Origin: Acanthaster planci
Taxonomy: Eukaryota > Echinodermata > Asteroidea > Valvatida > Acanthasteridae
Assembly: GCF_001949145.1 (NCBI RefSeq)
Contig: NW_019091474.1
Coordinates: 30,852-88,501 of the forward strand
Direction: 5' to 3'
Length of the DNA stretch: 57,650 nucleotides
Part shown: piece by piece, positions 25,401-36,545 of the stretch
Position numbering within the stretch: the first letter of the stretch is position 1
Layout of the letters: each line of letters starts with the position of its first letter
The notes under the pieces: generated by a model
The model's database searches: none
Seen by the model: the letters and a program-made list of their open reading frames with translations, nothing else
What the model was told of the DNA's origin: nothing
Position numbers and translations under genes: made by a program

Positions 25401-28400
25401 TGCCTTTCGTGAGAATTTCCAAAGCTGATGCTATAGACTAATACTTACTGTAAACCATTCCTCTTTCACCTCACCCCAAATAAAAAAGCAATACCAGGGA
25501 CAACTAAACACACCCTCAACAAACAAAACACTCCAAAAAATAAAGCAAAAGCAAACAGACAAAAAAAATATTACCGTCTCCTGTTAGCGTTTTATTCAGG
25601 AATTCCTCAAAAGTTTCATTCAGCAAGTCTGGTGACGGGTTGGCCAACTTCAAGAAGTAGAAATAGGACACTGTCAAATCCTTAGGATTGCGCATGATGT
25701 AGACAATCTTGGGGCGCCTCTCCCAGATCTGAGGAGGCAGCAGCTGGCCGGGCATGTGGGTTTTGATGACCCGTGGGGAAGGCATCTCCTTGGCGATTTC
25801 ATAACAAGCTGGCAGCTATGGGTAAGATAAAAAATACGTTTTTCGGTTGTTGCAAATGACGTTGCACACTTACGTCAGCAGCTGGATCCAGCCCCACGCA
25901 TATCCCTGTACCCAGCCCTCATGCAATGCTCTATCTCATCCCCTCCCAAAGACATAATGTCTTTTTGTAAGGAATGAGAAGTGCAGGCATTTTAGAAGTG
26001 GTACCACCTACGTTTTTGCCAGCAGGGTTGAGGGTTCCTTTTTGGATGAAAAAGGAAGCTGCTGATTTTGGCACAAAGTTCAGATTTGTCTAGCCTCAAT
26101 GCCTGATCCAAGATCTGGATACATGAACACCGCCTGTTTAATAGCAGACCTCCAATTAATGTCCTTCCATTCAGAGTCTTGTTTTACATATCTGAATGAG
26201 ATTCGCCCATTCAATGTGCAGTTCGATTTGTTTAATTGATCAAATGCAAACGATTTCAAAACGTGTAATTGGAAGAAAAACAAAACACAGTAAATGAGTT
26301 TAAAGAGGCAAGAGAACATCCGAGGAAGAATACAAAAACAAATTGAGGTGGAAATATTGGAATTTGGAAATATTTTCATGAAACTTTCATGGCTATTGTG
26401 GCGGGCAAGGCTACATTTTGTGGCATTCTATGCTTCCCATCCCTCATCCATCCTTGTATATTGTTCAATAACGTCGACGGGTTTTGTTCTACAAAAAGGT
26501 ATACAATTTACTTGCACTTATAAAAAAATACAATGTGATTTGCAAGAAAACTTTGTACCCCGTGGAATTTCCTTAAAGTGTATCCTGCATCCTAATTCTC
26601 GTTATCTATTTTGTGTCAGATTGACGTACTCGGACACTTCAAACTACAAACAGTAAACTCTTCTCGACGATTTAAGTTTTAGCTTTCTTGCAGTGAAAAG
26701 GCTACACATGTACATGAAAATAGTGCCCTGGATTTGGTTTTTTGGGGCAATATAGTTTGTTATCTAGAAGATACATTGCACTGCCTACATTTTTTGTTTT
26801 CCTAATAAACTCTGGAATGTCCATATCCGGGAACAGGACTCGGAATGCCCCGTGTTTCTTGTTGACCTCTTCGATGTTCCCGTCATACATCACGCAGGAC
26901 ATAATCTCCTGGGCCCAGGTTGTACCTGTTGGAGTATAAACACTACGTCATATCGCATGTTGAATAGACTTGTAATAACATTCCTTTTTGTTCTATGGCT
27001 GTTAGGATGGGACACGATCCAGTAGGAAAGCAAACATCATAAAGTGTAAAGTCCTTATGTGCTTTGGTCTACACTCACTTTTCTTTGCGACGGAAGCTCC
27101 TTTGGTTCACAAACGACTATGGAATGCTCGCGCTATGGTTCCATCCAACAAAATGGACACTCCAAACCTAAATTGTTCTTTTCAACCAATGAAGGGATGC
27201 TTCTGCTCGACACAGACACTTTGGCTCGTTGCCTAGCGCCTGAACAGGGCCCTGGGAAGGGCTGCTGGCCTTGCACAAATTTTTGTGAAGGAAATACGTC
27301 ACGTACGACGCGTGCAGCATTGTGGGTAGATTTTTCAGGCGTTCGAGCTCGCCCAATGCGTTAGGCAAGCGGTTATTAATTCGATATCTTTTCTTGTTCT
27401 TCCTCTGCTGCTGAAAATATTATCACTACACCTTATTAAATAAGTATGGTGTATTTGTTCCATCAAAAATTGAGTAAGATAACCAATGATTGAAGTATAC
27501 CACCGAAAGACACGTGGTCAGCGATGCTTAGTGAGAAGATGAATTACCACACTGTGAAAGTACCACGGCCATATACTTTTATCATATAGCTGACACTTTG
27601 CCAGTGTCAAGGCATTACAAGTGGCGAGCCAAAAAAAGGCCTCGCTGACAGGAAGGGATAACCTCGCAGTCATAGGGCTGTGCACAATGTAACCAATCAC
27701 AGTGCAAAGCAATCACTCAGCTTTTCCCAGTGCCCTGGTTTGGCTTCAGAAGTTTAGAAACAAGATGACCGTTCTTATTTCAAAGATGAATTTGCGCCTG
27801 GGAGGTGTTAATTAATTTAAGTTTGGATTTTAACAGTGTATACTCGGTGTATGCCCCAAACACTTGTTAAAAAAAAAAAAGAAAAAAGAAAAAAGTCTGC
27901 ACCAGAAAGCAGGAGGTTGTGGGTTCCGGTCGCACCTGAGTACGCTTTGCTTTTTTCCACAAGCCTTTTGGGGCATACATTGAGTAAATAGTGTTAAAAT
28001 ACACTTCGGGCAGGGCGAAAATCTTAAATTAAAATGGCCGGTCCTTATGTGCTCAATACACCGTGCGGCTATTGTACACCAACTGTCCCTGTTCAGTGTT
28101 TGCCTACACTGGGAGTTCGGTTCCAACAACGTCGCAACTCGCTCTTTAGAGGCTTTGCGTGGTATAGCCATCTTGCAGGAAGTTCCCTTGCTCAAAAGAT
28201 ATACGTATGCATGTAGGAGGTTTAATTGTGAAACAAACAAACTGCCCTGTAAGATGGATATCATGCAAAGCCTCCATACACGGCTCTGCATGCTATCACA
28301 ACAGTTCCATCACTGTGTCATGGTAGGAAAAGGAACCTTAGTTTTACCTGCTTTGGGGTAAGTCACCAACCACACATCATCTTCTCTGACATCCCAGTGC

Positions 28401-31400
28401 TTCAAAGTCTTGACTGCATCAGTAGCTTTCGGGGGTAGCGTGATTCCTTCCACCTTGTTTTGGGGTTGTCCTGCTGGTACTTGCACCACAAAATCCATAA
28501 AGGACTTCCACATTGCTTGATCTAAAAAGATATTTTTTAAGGATTCAATCTGAAAATTAGCAAATCAGGGTTGAATCAACTTGTGAAAAAACCTCTCGTG
28601 ATCACAGTTTCATTAAACGCATTGGGTTACAATACACCTAAGAAAAGCTATGATTTTAAGCATGGTGGGAGATGAAAGGATTAGGATGTGCTGGAGTTGT
28701 GTGGAGAATTGAGCAGTTCCATTTCCATTGGAATGTCCCATGTCATAGCACAGCATCTCTACAATAGCCTCTTCCAATCAAATCCTACTGCCTGGCTTCT
28801 CGTGCCATCTCACGTCTCCACAGAATAGGAGAGGGCGTCAGCGAGTTCCTGGCGCTATATCCAGATGCTCCGGGTAGGCGGGGCTCTTTGACCTTGATTG
28901 GTAGTCTGCCAAGAAGAAGGACAACTCTGACTTCAAAAGCCTACCGTCAACAATGTGTGCCGGATTTAGGAGAAGGTACTACGCCGGTGTTGGTTTGTGT
29001 GGCTCCTCTACTGCGCTACCATGCCCCCTTCCTAAGGATATCGAGTATTTGTTGTGTATACCTCCTCTCCCTATGGATCAAGTGAATAATAGCACCAGGG
29101 TCAAGCCCCTGCTCTTACCAGCATCCGTACACCTGTCCCTGCTGCTTTAGCATCTATGACGTGGACGACTCATAGCCCTCGGGAAGGTCGTTCATCGACT
29201 GGGACTCATGCCGGAGCCCGTCTCAATTTTTGACATGTGACAAGAATCGCTACCTGGAATGTGCTCACCCTGACTCATGCTGGATTCCCTGATTCTATTA
29301 CTAAGGAAATGTGTAGGCTCGGCATCTTGATCGCTGAGTTCAATGACACCCGTTTTCCTGTTAAGGGCATCATGAGCGTAGGTCACGACTCCATTATCTT
29401 TTCCGGTGGATCCGGTCACACCAGTGCACCGGTGTAGACATTTTCCTCAATAAGAGAGCCAACAGCTTCATATTATCTTGGCAGGCCATTTTCGAACGTC
29501 TGCTGGCTGTCAGACTCAAGCACCAGCATGGGGCTAGCATCTTCATTGTCGTGTGTGCTCTCACTGAGGTTGCCTGCGACTCAGACAAAGGATTCCTTTT
29601 ATGGCCAACTTTCTCATTGCGTCTCCTCTTTTCCTCCCAATGTCAAGTTGTTTGTACTCGGTGATTTTTCTTTAATGCGGTTTCAGGTTCCGACATGTCT
29701 GGCTTTGAAGATGTTGTTGGAAATTTTAGCCACGGTACGGTAAATGATAACTCAGTTTGCACGATTTCCTTCTGTCTTGCTCACCGCCTAGCCATCTCAG
29801 GCGCATATTTCAAGCGGAAAAACATCTACAGACTCACCTAGATATCGAATGACGGTCAAACAGCCAAAGAGCTTGACCACATACTTGTCAATGATTGGAG
29901 CTGCCTGAAGTCCTACCGGGTTATTCGCGGTGCTGAAGCCCCTGCCAACACTGATCACCGACTTCTTGTCGCTCAGGTTCGTATCAATCCCTCCACAAAG
30001 AAATCTCTTCCCAAACACCGCCCAGACAACCATCCTCTTGTAATTAACAGACTCCTTGGTGGCAACCGACTACTCTACTGAGGTTCCTAAGACTCCTGGG
30101 ATGCTTCTTCGTGGTGCTGTTCTTGGTGCTGCTGAAGAGGTTGTGCCTGCCCGTCGTTCCCGGGTGTCGCCCCTGACTAACTGACAGCACCTTTGAAATC
30201 ATTGAGCAGAAACGAGCTGCCCGTCTAAGCTCCATCCGTGCCGAGAGTCATCTTCTGGCGGAGATATACTAAGCCAAGGCAAAACAAGACCTGAACGCAT
30301 GGTACGACTCCATCATCTCTGGGGCCGAAGGTGGCCTGAGACAGAATAAACTCTGCCCCGCCTTCAAAGCAGTGAAGCGCCTGCGTGGAGTTGGTCAGCC
30401 TTCAGCTCCTTCCTTGGTTTCCAGAGCAGACGGCTCTCCGAGCAACTCGTTGGAAGAAATGCTGTCCTACCGAAAAAAAAAACACCTCTGCCAGTCGCTA
30501 AACTTCCCAGCTGCTTCCCCAAGACCGCTTTCAACCACATCCCCTGAAGCTGTAGTCTCTGACCTTGATTGCGACCCTCCATCGTTGTGTGAAGTGCGGG
30601 CTGCTATCCGAAAGTTGAAATTGGGCTGTGCAGCAGGAGACGATGGCATCTTCGGTCTCCGAGTGTTTGAAATCTGCTGAGGTGCCCATAAGCAGAGCTC
30701 TTCACAAGATTTTTTCCAAAGTGTGGTCCACAGGCACAGTTCCGGCAGACTGGAAGAATGGAATTATTCTTCCTCTATGTAAAGGGAAACTGAAGGTCAA
30801 GGACGGCCTGCAGTAGTTACCGCCCCATCACCTTGCTTTCGATTTCTGGTAAGGTGTTTGTGCTTACTCTTCTAGCCAGAATTCGTCCACAACTTGTTTC
30901 CCTGCAGAGACCACAGCAGTCAGGTTTCACTCCCAGCCGCTCCACATCTGACGCAATTCTTACATTACGTCTACTCGCTGAACTCCATCACGAGTACAAC
31001 CGCCCGCTTAATGTCGCCTACACAGACATCAAGGCTGCCTTTGATTCTGTTGACCGAAACCAGCTCTGGGATATATTCTCTTCAAAGGGATTCCAAATAC
31101 CAATTTGAATCTGGTCAAAGCTTTGCACTCTGGCACCAAAGCCAAGGTCAGGATAGTCCTCAACTTCCTTAGGAGTCCGGCATGGTTGTATGCCAGTGCC
31201 CACTCCATTATGTGTTGCCATGAACACCATTCTGTCAGCGTGTGAGACAACACTGGGGATCGATGTAGGCAACCATAGGTTTACCGACCTCTATATCCTG
31301 ATGGCACTGTGCTGTTTATTGACGACCCAGATAGATCTTGCAACCTTGAAACGGGAAGCTAGCTACATCGGCCTTAAACCCTCTAGGGTACGTTAAGACC

Positions 31401-32228
31401 AAGGTTCAATCCCTAGGTAGACCATCACCTGCCCCATTTTCCCTTGGCCCCGATGTCGTAGATCCTGTTGAGTCCTTCTGCTACCTCTGGGGCACTGTAA
31501 CCACCTCAGGTCTATGCAGTAGCGATGTCCCACGCAGAATTGAAATTGCCAGCAACATCATGGGTCAATTAGACCATCTTTCGAGAAGAAAGGCCGGCCT
31601 CCCTGTCAAGCTAAGGCTCTATCAAGCTTCTGTTCTTTCTGCCCTCCTCTATGGGGCTGAAACATGGACACTGAGAAAAAGAGATCAACAGCGTCTTTAG
31701 GCCTTCCATACTAGCGTCCAGTGGTTTGACTTCATTTCAAATGCCACCATCTCTCAGCGCACTAGGCTCGGTAACATCGTTTCGAAATTTGCGGGGAGGC
31801 GACACACTTTGTTTGGTCACGTCCGGCGCCTCCAAGCCCCGGCTCCTGCTTGTCATGCCCTCGACGCAGCTATTTAATTCCATCTTGGTCAGCGACCTGC
31901 CTCCTGGAGGAGGCCCCAAGGTCGTCTGCGTCTCACCTGGCTGAAGCAGGTTGCCAACGCTGTGTAACTGTCTCCAAATGAGTGCCGGTCCCTTACTCTT
32001 GACAGGGGTATCTGGGGGTCACTACGACCCTCTTGATGGTCATGTGCAGAATGTATGTGGGTTTTTCAGAAAAGACGAAATTGCTACTGCTGAAAGTCTT
32101 CTCTTTAAAATGGGTAGACAGTATTTCTTGATAAAAATGACCTAAAACAATGAAACATTTCTAGGCAACAAGCACATCGCACAATGACAACAGTACTTAC
32201 ACTCTTCAAAGGTGATGTACTTCTCCAT
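19484..32228 (-). CDS. Cytosolic sulfotransferase (SULT family), copy A, seven coding exons, 319 aa
   Basis: Exons on the minus strand: 32,228-32,201, 28,521-28,348, 26,925-26,789, 25,815-25,575, 24,547-24,453, 23,741-23,567 and 19,593-19,484 (stop TAG). All introns are GT-AG and the phases agree throughout. The enzyme should move sulfate from PAPS to hydroxyl or amine groups of small molecules in the cytosol. Motifs: 5'-phosphosulfate loop T-Y-P-K-A-G-T-T-W (residues 63-71), catalytic His in K-T-H (H133), 3'-phosphate site R-N-P-K-D-L-T-V-S (R155, S163), R-K-G-A-I-G-N-W-K near the C-terminus (R282-G284), and the KxxxTVxxxE dimer motif (K290-E299). Key residues are offset by a constant 25 from human SULT1A1 numbering, as I recall it, because of a longer N-terminus. 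It looks intact. A LINE sits antisense in intron 1, and intron 6 is enlarged. The substrate cannot be predicted. AATAAA on the minus strand near 19,000 is a possible poly-A signal. Confidence 0.92.
20208..23545. other. Extra 3.3 kb in intron 6 of copy A
   Basis: Unit B has only about 0.58 kb in this intron. The two introns match up to CTTTTAATTCGT.GAAT (about 20,205; 48,860) and again just before the exon at TATTTACCTTTCC. The intervening DNA holds no domain I can recognise. Its right end (about 23,165-23,520) has a GC-rich patch followed by an AATAAAGAAG word and a GT-rich tail, somewhat like an LTR end, but no matching left end was found. Confidence 0.5.
25232..25282. repeat. A-rich simple repeat (AAAT)n
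   Basis: The stretch reads AAATAAATAAATAAATGAAT and runs into TAATAATGCGCACACACAC. It lies in an intron of copy A and is missing from unit B. Confidence 0.7.
27808..28035. mobile_element. Foldback element with long inverted repeats and a B-box-like core
   Basis: The left arm (from about 27,828) reads TTTTAACAGTGTATACTCGG then TGTATGCCCCAAACACTTGT. The right arm, reverse-complemented, reads TTTTAACACTATTTACTCAA then TGTATGCCCCAAAAGGCTTGT. An outer TTAATTTAAG word also appears at both ends (27,810s; 28,022-28,035), with about 17 bp lost from the left arm. The core holds an A-rich run and GTTGTGGGTTCCGGTCGCAC, similar to a pol III B box. It lies in intron 2 of copy A and was not found in unit B. 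Confidence 0.6.
29237..30010 (+). pseudogene. Endonuclease domain of LINE-C
   Basis: The frame opens R-I-A-T-W-N-V-L-T-L-T and continues to L-I-A-E-F-N-D-T-R, the two early motifs (N; E/D) of APE-type LINE endonucleases. Further on, with frame changes, come E-L-D-H-I-L-V-N-D and N-T-D-H-R-L-L-V-A-Q-V (about 29,870-29,970), the S/T-D-H catalytic end. In the second motif the usual T-E reads N-D. Several in-frame stops show it is inactive. Confidence 0.75.
30540..32030 (+). pseudogene. Reverse transcriptase and C-terminal region of LINE-C
   Basis: Landmarks are C-A-A-G-D-D-G-I-F-G-L (fingers), V-P-A-D-W-K-N-G-I-I-L-P-L, Y-R-P-I-T-L-L, P-Q-Q-S-G-F-T-P-S-R-S-T and T-D-I-K-A-A-F-D-S-V-D-R (motif A). 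After a damaged middle come S-A-L-L-Y-G-A-E-T-W-T-L and G-H-V-R-R, then L-D-R-G-I-W near 32,000. The catalytic D-D of motif C lies in a damaged part near 31,300. The order and motifs are typical of LINE ORF2. Confidence 0.8.
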
Positions 32229-32585
32229 CGCGCAACTCAAAATGGTAAATTGGGGTAAAAATGCAGGGATTCAAAATATCTGGAAAGTGAAAAAAAATAA
32301 TTTAACCCAACAAAAAATCTATTACACATTGTTTTGGAGTTGATTCTTGGTTTAATCTTCTTTCTTCAGTTATGAACTTATACAAACGCAGGTTGATCAA
32401 ATGTCACATTCTCCAACTATATGTTAATCTGTTTTGTAAATAATAGCAAATGCTAAACTTCACAGTCCATTTGTACGCTAAGCAGATATGCAAGACAGTC
32501 AAGAAATACCTCGTGAACACAATCATCTCATGACTTCAAATACTTACAAGTATAATGAATGATTTTCACAACACCCATTGGGAGA
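32201..32585 (-). promoter_or_regulatory. First coding exon and upstream region of copy A, conserved in unit B
   Basis: The 28-nt first exon (M-E-K-Y-I-T-F-E-E) is preceded on the minus strand by ACCATTTTGAGTTGCGCG. About 350 bp further upstream still match unit B up to 56,205, including AAGCAGATATGCAAGACAG and CTCGTGAACACAATCAT. The conserved stretch probably contains the 5' UTR and promoter; no clear TATA box was identified. Confidence 0.45.
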
Positions 32586-32876
32586 CAACACAATTATTAC
32601 GATGAAACGCTGTGGAAAAAAATTATACTCCCGTCTCTCTGTGCACGTGGAGTCACAATCACACACACTTTGACAATGTCTGATCCTGCCTGGGCTATCG
32701 AATCACTCCCCTGCCCCCCCCCCCACATTTCTGAGGTGGTAAATAAAACTAAACAAAAAAATCACAGACACAAAACAAGCATATTTTGCGGAATGCTTCG
32801 GACTTCCAACAAACAAACGGTATTCAATAACGTTGAAAATGCAATTCGTCATTACTTTTCTATGTCATAATGAAGC

Positions 32877-33393
32877 ATAGAGGAAGGACAAAGGAGTTGC
32901 AACTCAGAACAACATGCGCTATTTCATCACAGGGAGTGGTAGTAAAAATACGTTTTTGTACAAATGCCATAATAAAAACGATTCAAACAATACACAATAG
33001 CAACTGGGCTATTTATTCCCATAATAACTCCAGAAGAAACAGTTTATTAAATGACTGCTCATAGATTTAGTGCACACAGCGTAATGCAAGCAACGCGCCA
33101 GCATTAAATTTGATGTTGTGATGAGACCATACCAACTCCAACGGAGCATGAATATTGAATTTCCTATACTTCAGTACACGAAGTTTTAAGGTGCAGATTA
33201 CCATCGACAAATTGCTGTGGCGATATTATGGTACAAAGGGGTTTTGTGGTTGTGAACAGATGTCGTGCGTAGCAAGTGTGCGCTGCGCTCTGGCTATGGA
33301 CATACCAGGAATGCCAGAAAGCGGTATTTGGCCAGATGTTACAGCACGAGCAGTTCAAACTCCTTTTGTGTCCTTCCTCTATGGTATTACTTA
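32877..33393. mobile_element. Possible MITE with CATAGAGGAAGGACA ends
   Basis: The left end is CATAGAGGAAGGACAAAGG followed by AGTTGCAACT. The right end, reverse-complemented, is CATAGAGGAAGGACACAAAA followed by GGAGTTTGAACT. The arms are about 30 bp with a small gap. The interior has no recognised protein. No target-site duplication is evident, so these may instead be two chance-oriented copies of one short repeat. Confidence 0.4.
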
Positions 33394-34553
33394 CAACACT
33401 TGTTAAAACCTATTGCCAAACTTGCCAAAACACAGGTTTACTAAACAAATTTTCTTTCAACTTGGCTTGTCCAGCCCTCAAAATGTCAATAGGACATCAT
33501 TTTACACGTGCTCATTTACGTGAAATAGGGTGAAGACACGAAGATTGGTGACATTAGGGACATTCTGAGAACATTCAGTCCTAAAATTAACATCCTGTAG
33601 TCTTTTGTTGTAGGAAGTCTTTTACAGGCTTACGTCTTTGCTCCTTGTTCCAATGCATCGACCGCGGCCATGATCAATGGCGACTGTACTGGTATTTTAT
33701 TAGTACGTTATTAGTAGTTCGCGCGGTATTAGTGCTTGTACATGTACGTTTAATATATTGCATGATAAGTCATGTGATGCAGGTCATTGATCCATATTCA
33801 TCACATACAAGTTTAACTGGTTTTTCCTGGGCGCTAATTGGTTCCTCCGGATTTCCGGAGGAAAAGTAAAAAAAAAAGTTAAATGGTTTGTAGGAGATTC
33901 CCCAAACGGGTAGAACGAGCCGTCAATTGGTGAAACGAGGTCACGAGAGGGCGTAAAGTACATGACCATTGACTTTGTGTACACCATTGACTTTGTACGC
34001 ACATCGTACAAAGGCAGAGTGAATAATTAGTGAGTCATAATTATGCCAACTTAATTAATTTACATATAATTTCACACAGACGATGAGTAAGTATGCCTCT
34101 ATGGCACTGCCAAATGTAGTTAAAATACATCATCGTATGGCCAAAATGGGGGGGGGTGATTCCACCCCCGGCTGTGACAATGCCAAAAACACTTTGAGGG
34201 TTAACATACCATAAAGTACACATAGAATAAAGAAGGCCAATAGGCTAGAGCTGTATTGTGAAAATTCACCCAACTCAATATACTTGATGAAATTCAATGT
34301 GTTAAATAATTTACAGCCAGTACTAAGCAGTTTCAGTTCACCATCATAGTTCAACTAGTCTGACAAAAGCAAACACGCCTACAAACGTATAGGGAAACAG
34401 GTCGTGGATACACATCACAACCTGCATGTAGAGTCACAAATGACCAAGTTTTATCAATTCGAAGATCATAAACTAGGAAGCTGCTGAAGCCTTCCTGAAA
34501 TATCATCACTTTTCGGTATTCAATAACTGTTCTCGTCATGATGGTCGTTGTAA
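33394..34553. other. Non-coding stretch
   Basis: No gene is recognised. A short direct repeat is seen near 33,965 (ACCATTGACTTTGT twice, 21 bases apart). Confidence 0.4.
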
Positions 34554-34796
34554 CTAATTAGACCTGGATATTTCTGCAGCTGCTAGTTCCTTTGCGTGTT
34601 TTCCCAATGTTCCTGTCCCAGCACGTAATGCCTGTCTCATGGCACGGGTGCCAAACTTTAAAGATCTCTCCAACATTTCCAAGCTATCAGCATGGTGTGC
34701 TAGGCTACTCGGTTGTGTATGTGGCTCCGTGACATTGAGGGCATACCCCAAAACTACACTTAAACATGCTAAAAGGAAATTATACCAACCATGCAT
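34554..34796 (-). CDS. Unrecognised 80-residue frame with a signal-peptide-like start
   Basis: From the ATG at 34,796 the frame opens with a hydrophobic stretch (F-L-L-A-C-L-S-V-V-L-G-Y-A), then has a hydrophilic region with S-L-E-M-L-E-R-S-L-K-F-G and A-M-R-Q-A-L-R-A-G-T-G and ends A-A-E-I-S-R-S-N. The composition looks protein-like. It could be a small secreted protein or an internal exon, since TTTTAG at 34,769-34,774 and a GTCTAA donor at 34,558-34,563 frame a possible exon 34,564-34,768. No family is recognised and chance cannot be excluded. Confidence 0.3.
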   Translation of the reverse strand: MHGWYNFLLACLSVVLGYALNVTEPHTQPSSLAHHADSLEMLERSLKFGTRAMRQALRAGTGTLGKHAKELAAAEISRSN

Positions 34797-34829
34797 TTGA
34801 AACAACCCGATCAACTGCAATACTAACAA

Positions 34830-35680
34830 AAGTTGCTGTTTTGAGATTTTTCCTTTGATTTGTTTAATCCAGTGGTACCTGAACTCTGAAATTTATTGAA
34901 TGTGCTTTTTGTGTTGCAGGACTGTCACTCTTTGCGTGTGTAATTAGTCCCAGTTACCCCACGGTAGTACTCCTCCATTTTGAATTTAGGAGTAACCAGC
35001 CGTTAATTAGGTGGGGTGGTTCGATCTACTATCCCACAGTGTCCGAGTACGGGGCACCGGTAATTTTCAGCAAAAAGAGTACTTCCCGTGAGTTATTTTA
35101 AAGCATTTTTGGCGTGTAACTACAGCCATCTCATCATTTATCGTCAATTTATATATCAAATGAAAGGGCTATTTCTCCTCCACACGATAAAATAAATATT
35201 GTTGATGTGCAGTCATTCACTGCAAATATCGTGGCGTTAGAAAAACATGTATCAGCTCTCTTGAGAAAAAGAGTCACTTAGGCGTCAGGCCACAACTCAA
35301 TTAGTGGAGGGTCGACAGTCACCAAACGTGCTTAAAATATGGTTAAGACATATATCTACAATAAAAAAAAATTATATCTCAGCTCTTGACACATTTGTTT
35401 GCTTATGGTCAAAAAAGAGGGAAAAAATCTTCATTTTGAGATCAACTTAAGTAAGACAGTTATGAGTGCAATTGCCTCCCTTGAATTCACATTTTAGATT
35501 AGGTTGTTGTTGTAACCTAGCGAAAATCTACTTTTTGTAGACTTCACATAAATGGGATAGGTAGGGAAACCTTTGGTAGAACCTACATCAACTTGTGTTG
35601 GAGGAGAGTATCGTCACGTTGCCGCCCCCTGGTGCTAACAGAGGGCGATATCACATAGTATCGCCATCGATAAGGCGGCC
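34830..35680. other. Non-coding stretch
   Basis: The sequence is mixed, with no domain seen in any frame. The right end has a CG-rich patch (GGCGATATCACATAGTATCG) next to the frame that follows. Confidence 0.4.
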
Positions 35681-35686
35681 ACGCGG

Positions 35687-36545
35687 GTGGCATGCCCTCT
35701 GTGCGGCTGCAGAGTGAGTTTAGTAGTTTTGAGCACTCCAAAGCTATCGAGTGTGGAGTTAATCGTTACTATCCTCTTGAGACAAGTACAGTGTTTCTTC
35801 GTCAGTGTACAAAAAATATACGAAAAAAATATACAATATTGGTTACCAGTTTCATCCATATACAAAACTGATCAAGCAACCACTTGGACCACTTCAAGTT
35901 GTCACCAACGTGACTGTTGGAAAATACACATAGCCCAAATTCTTGACGTGAGAAATTGGCCAACTTGGAGAAAATGTTTAGTTCTCCTGCACAGAATCAA
36001 ACTGTGTGAAAACATCTCTCACCGATGAGCTACGGACGCATCATTTGACAGCAGGACAACATATGTTTCATCCCCTCAAGGAATCACGATTGGACCAGAT
36101 TACACGTCAGTGGGCTGAAAAGATTGGGAAATGAAAGCTGGTACCCCTCATGCAAGCAAAGGTGGTGTGACTGTAACTTCAGAATCAGCTTCGGCCTTCA
36201 TGTTGCAGGCAACCCATTCTGGTTGGGCTCGCAAATGTTCCAAGGCCAGAAAGAGGTTTTCACAGAAAGTGAAGGATTTCTTGCTCGCCCAGTTTATGGT
36301 TGGTGTAAATGCAGGAAAGGAGGAAGACCCAGAGAATATGTCAAAACGTTTGAAAAGTCACTTCCAGAGAAATGACTGGCTGACTGTCCAACAGATTGCC
36401 AGTTACTTTTCACACCTTGCTCTCTTATATACAAATTCGGGACACTGCCAACCAAGGACTTGTCTGATGTGAAGGATAATGCTGTGGGATTGGTTGAAAA
36501 ACAGTTTCTTGTGGATGCTGTGCAGAGGCAGTGTGGGCTTTGAGA
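35687..36545 (+). pseudogene. Fragment of an uncharacterised marine-invertebrate protein family (G-W-A-x-K type)
   Basis: The frame at 36,131-36,472 contains S-G-W-A-R-K-C-S-K-A-R-K-R-F-S then V-K-D-F-L, F-M-V-G-V-N-A-G-K, D-P-E-N-M-S-K-R-L-K, and D-W-L-T-V-Q-Q-I-A-S-Y-F-S. I recall this pattern from an abundant uncharacterised family in cnidarians and other marine animals; the match is from memory only. Just before it, in another frame (about 36,020-36,130), is H-L-T-A-G-Q-H-M-F-H-P and R-Q-W-A-E-K, also typical of that family. An upstream frame at 35,687-36,028 has C-P-L-C-G-C. The frame changes and stop codons suggest a pseudogene or a misjudged intron layout. Confidence 0.4.

Larger units (their letters stand above)
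28680..32055 (+). mobile_element. LINE-C: nearly full-length non-LTR retrotransposon in intron 1 of copy A
   Basis: Comparison with unit B places the insert between the AAGCATGGT word at 28,676 (55,107 in B) and the GTTTTTCAG/GGCTAGG region at about 32,060. On the plus strand it contains an AP-type endonuclease (from 29,237), a reverse transcriptase (about 30,540-31,110, continuing in other frames) and a C-terminal tail (31,600-32,030). It is antisense to the host gene and has many stops and frameshifts. About 0.5 kb before the endonuclease may be 5' UTR. No certain target-site duplication was seen. Confidence 0.8.
17055..32585. repeat. Segmental duplication unit A (sulfotransferase gene plus flanks)
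   Basis: Sequence from 17,055 (TATAGCAACATACGCCACAG) to about 32,585 (ATTTTCACAACACCCATTGG) is collinear with 46,785-56,205. The left flanks match over several hundred bases (for example GCTACGCTCCGCCCATCCTG and the motif around TCTCGTCT.TTGAGACC). All seven exons, much intron sequence and about 350 bp upstream of the start codon also match. Unit A is about 6 kb longer, from insertions in intron 1, intron 6 and the 3' flank (17,749-18,680). Confidence 0.9.

Noticed and set aside
27830-28291. 153-residue minus-strand frame
   Set aside because: Runs through the foldback element and its A-rich core; explained by the repeat.
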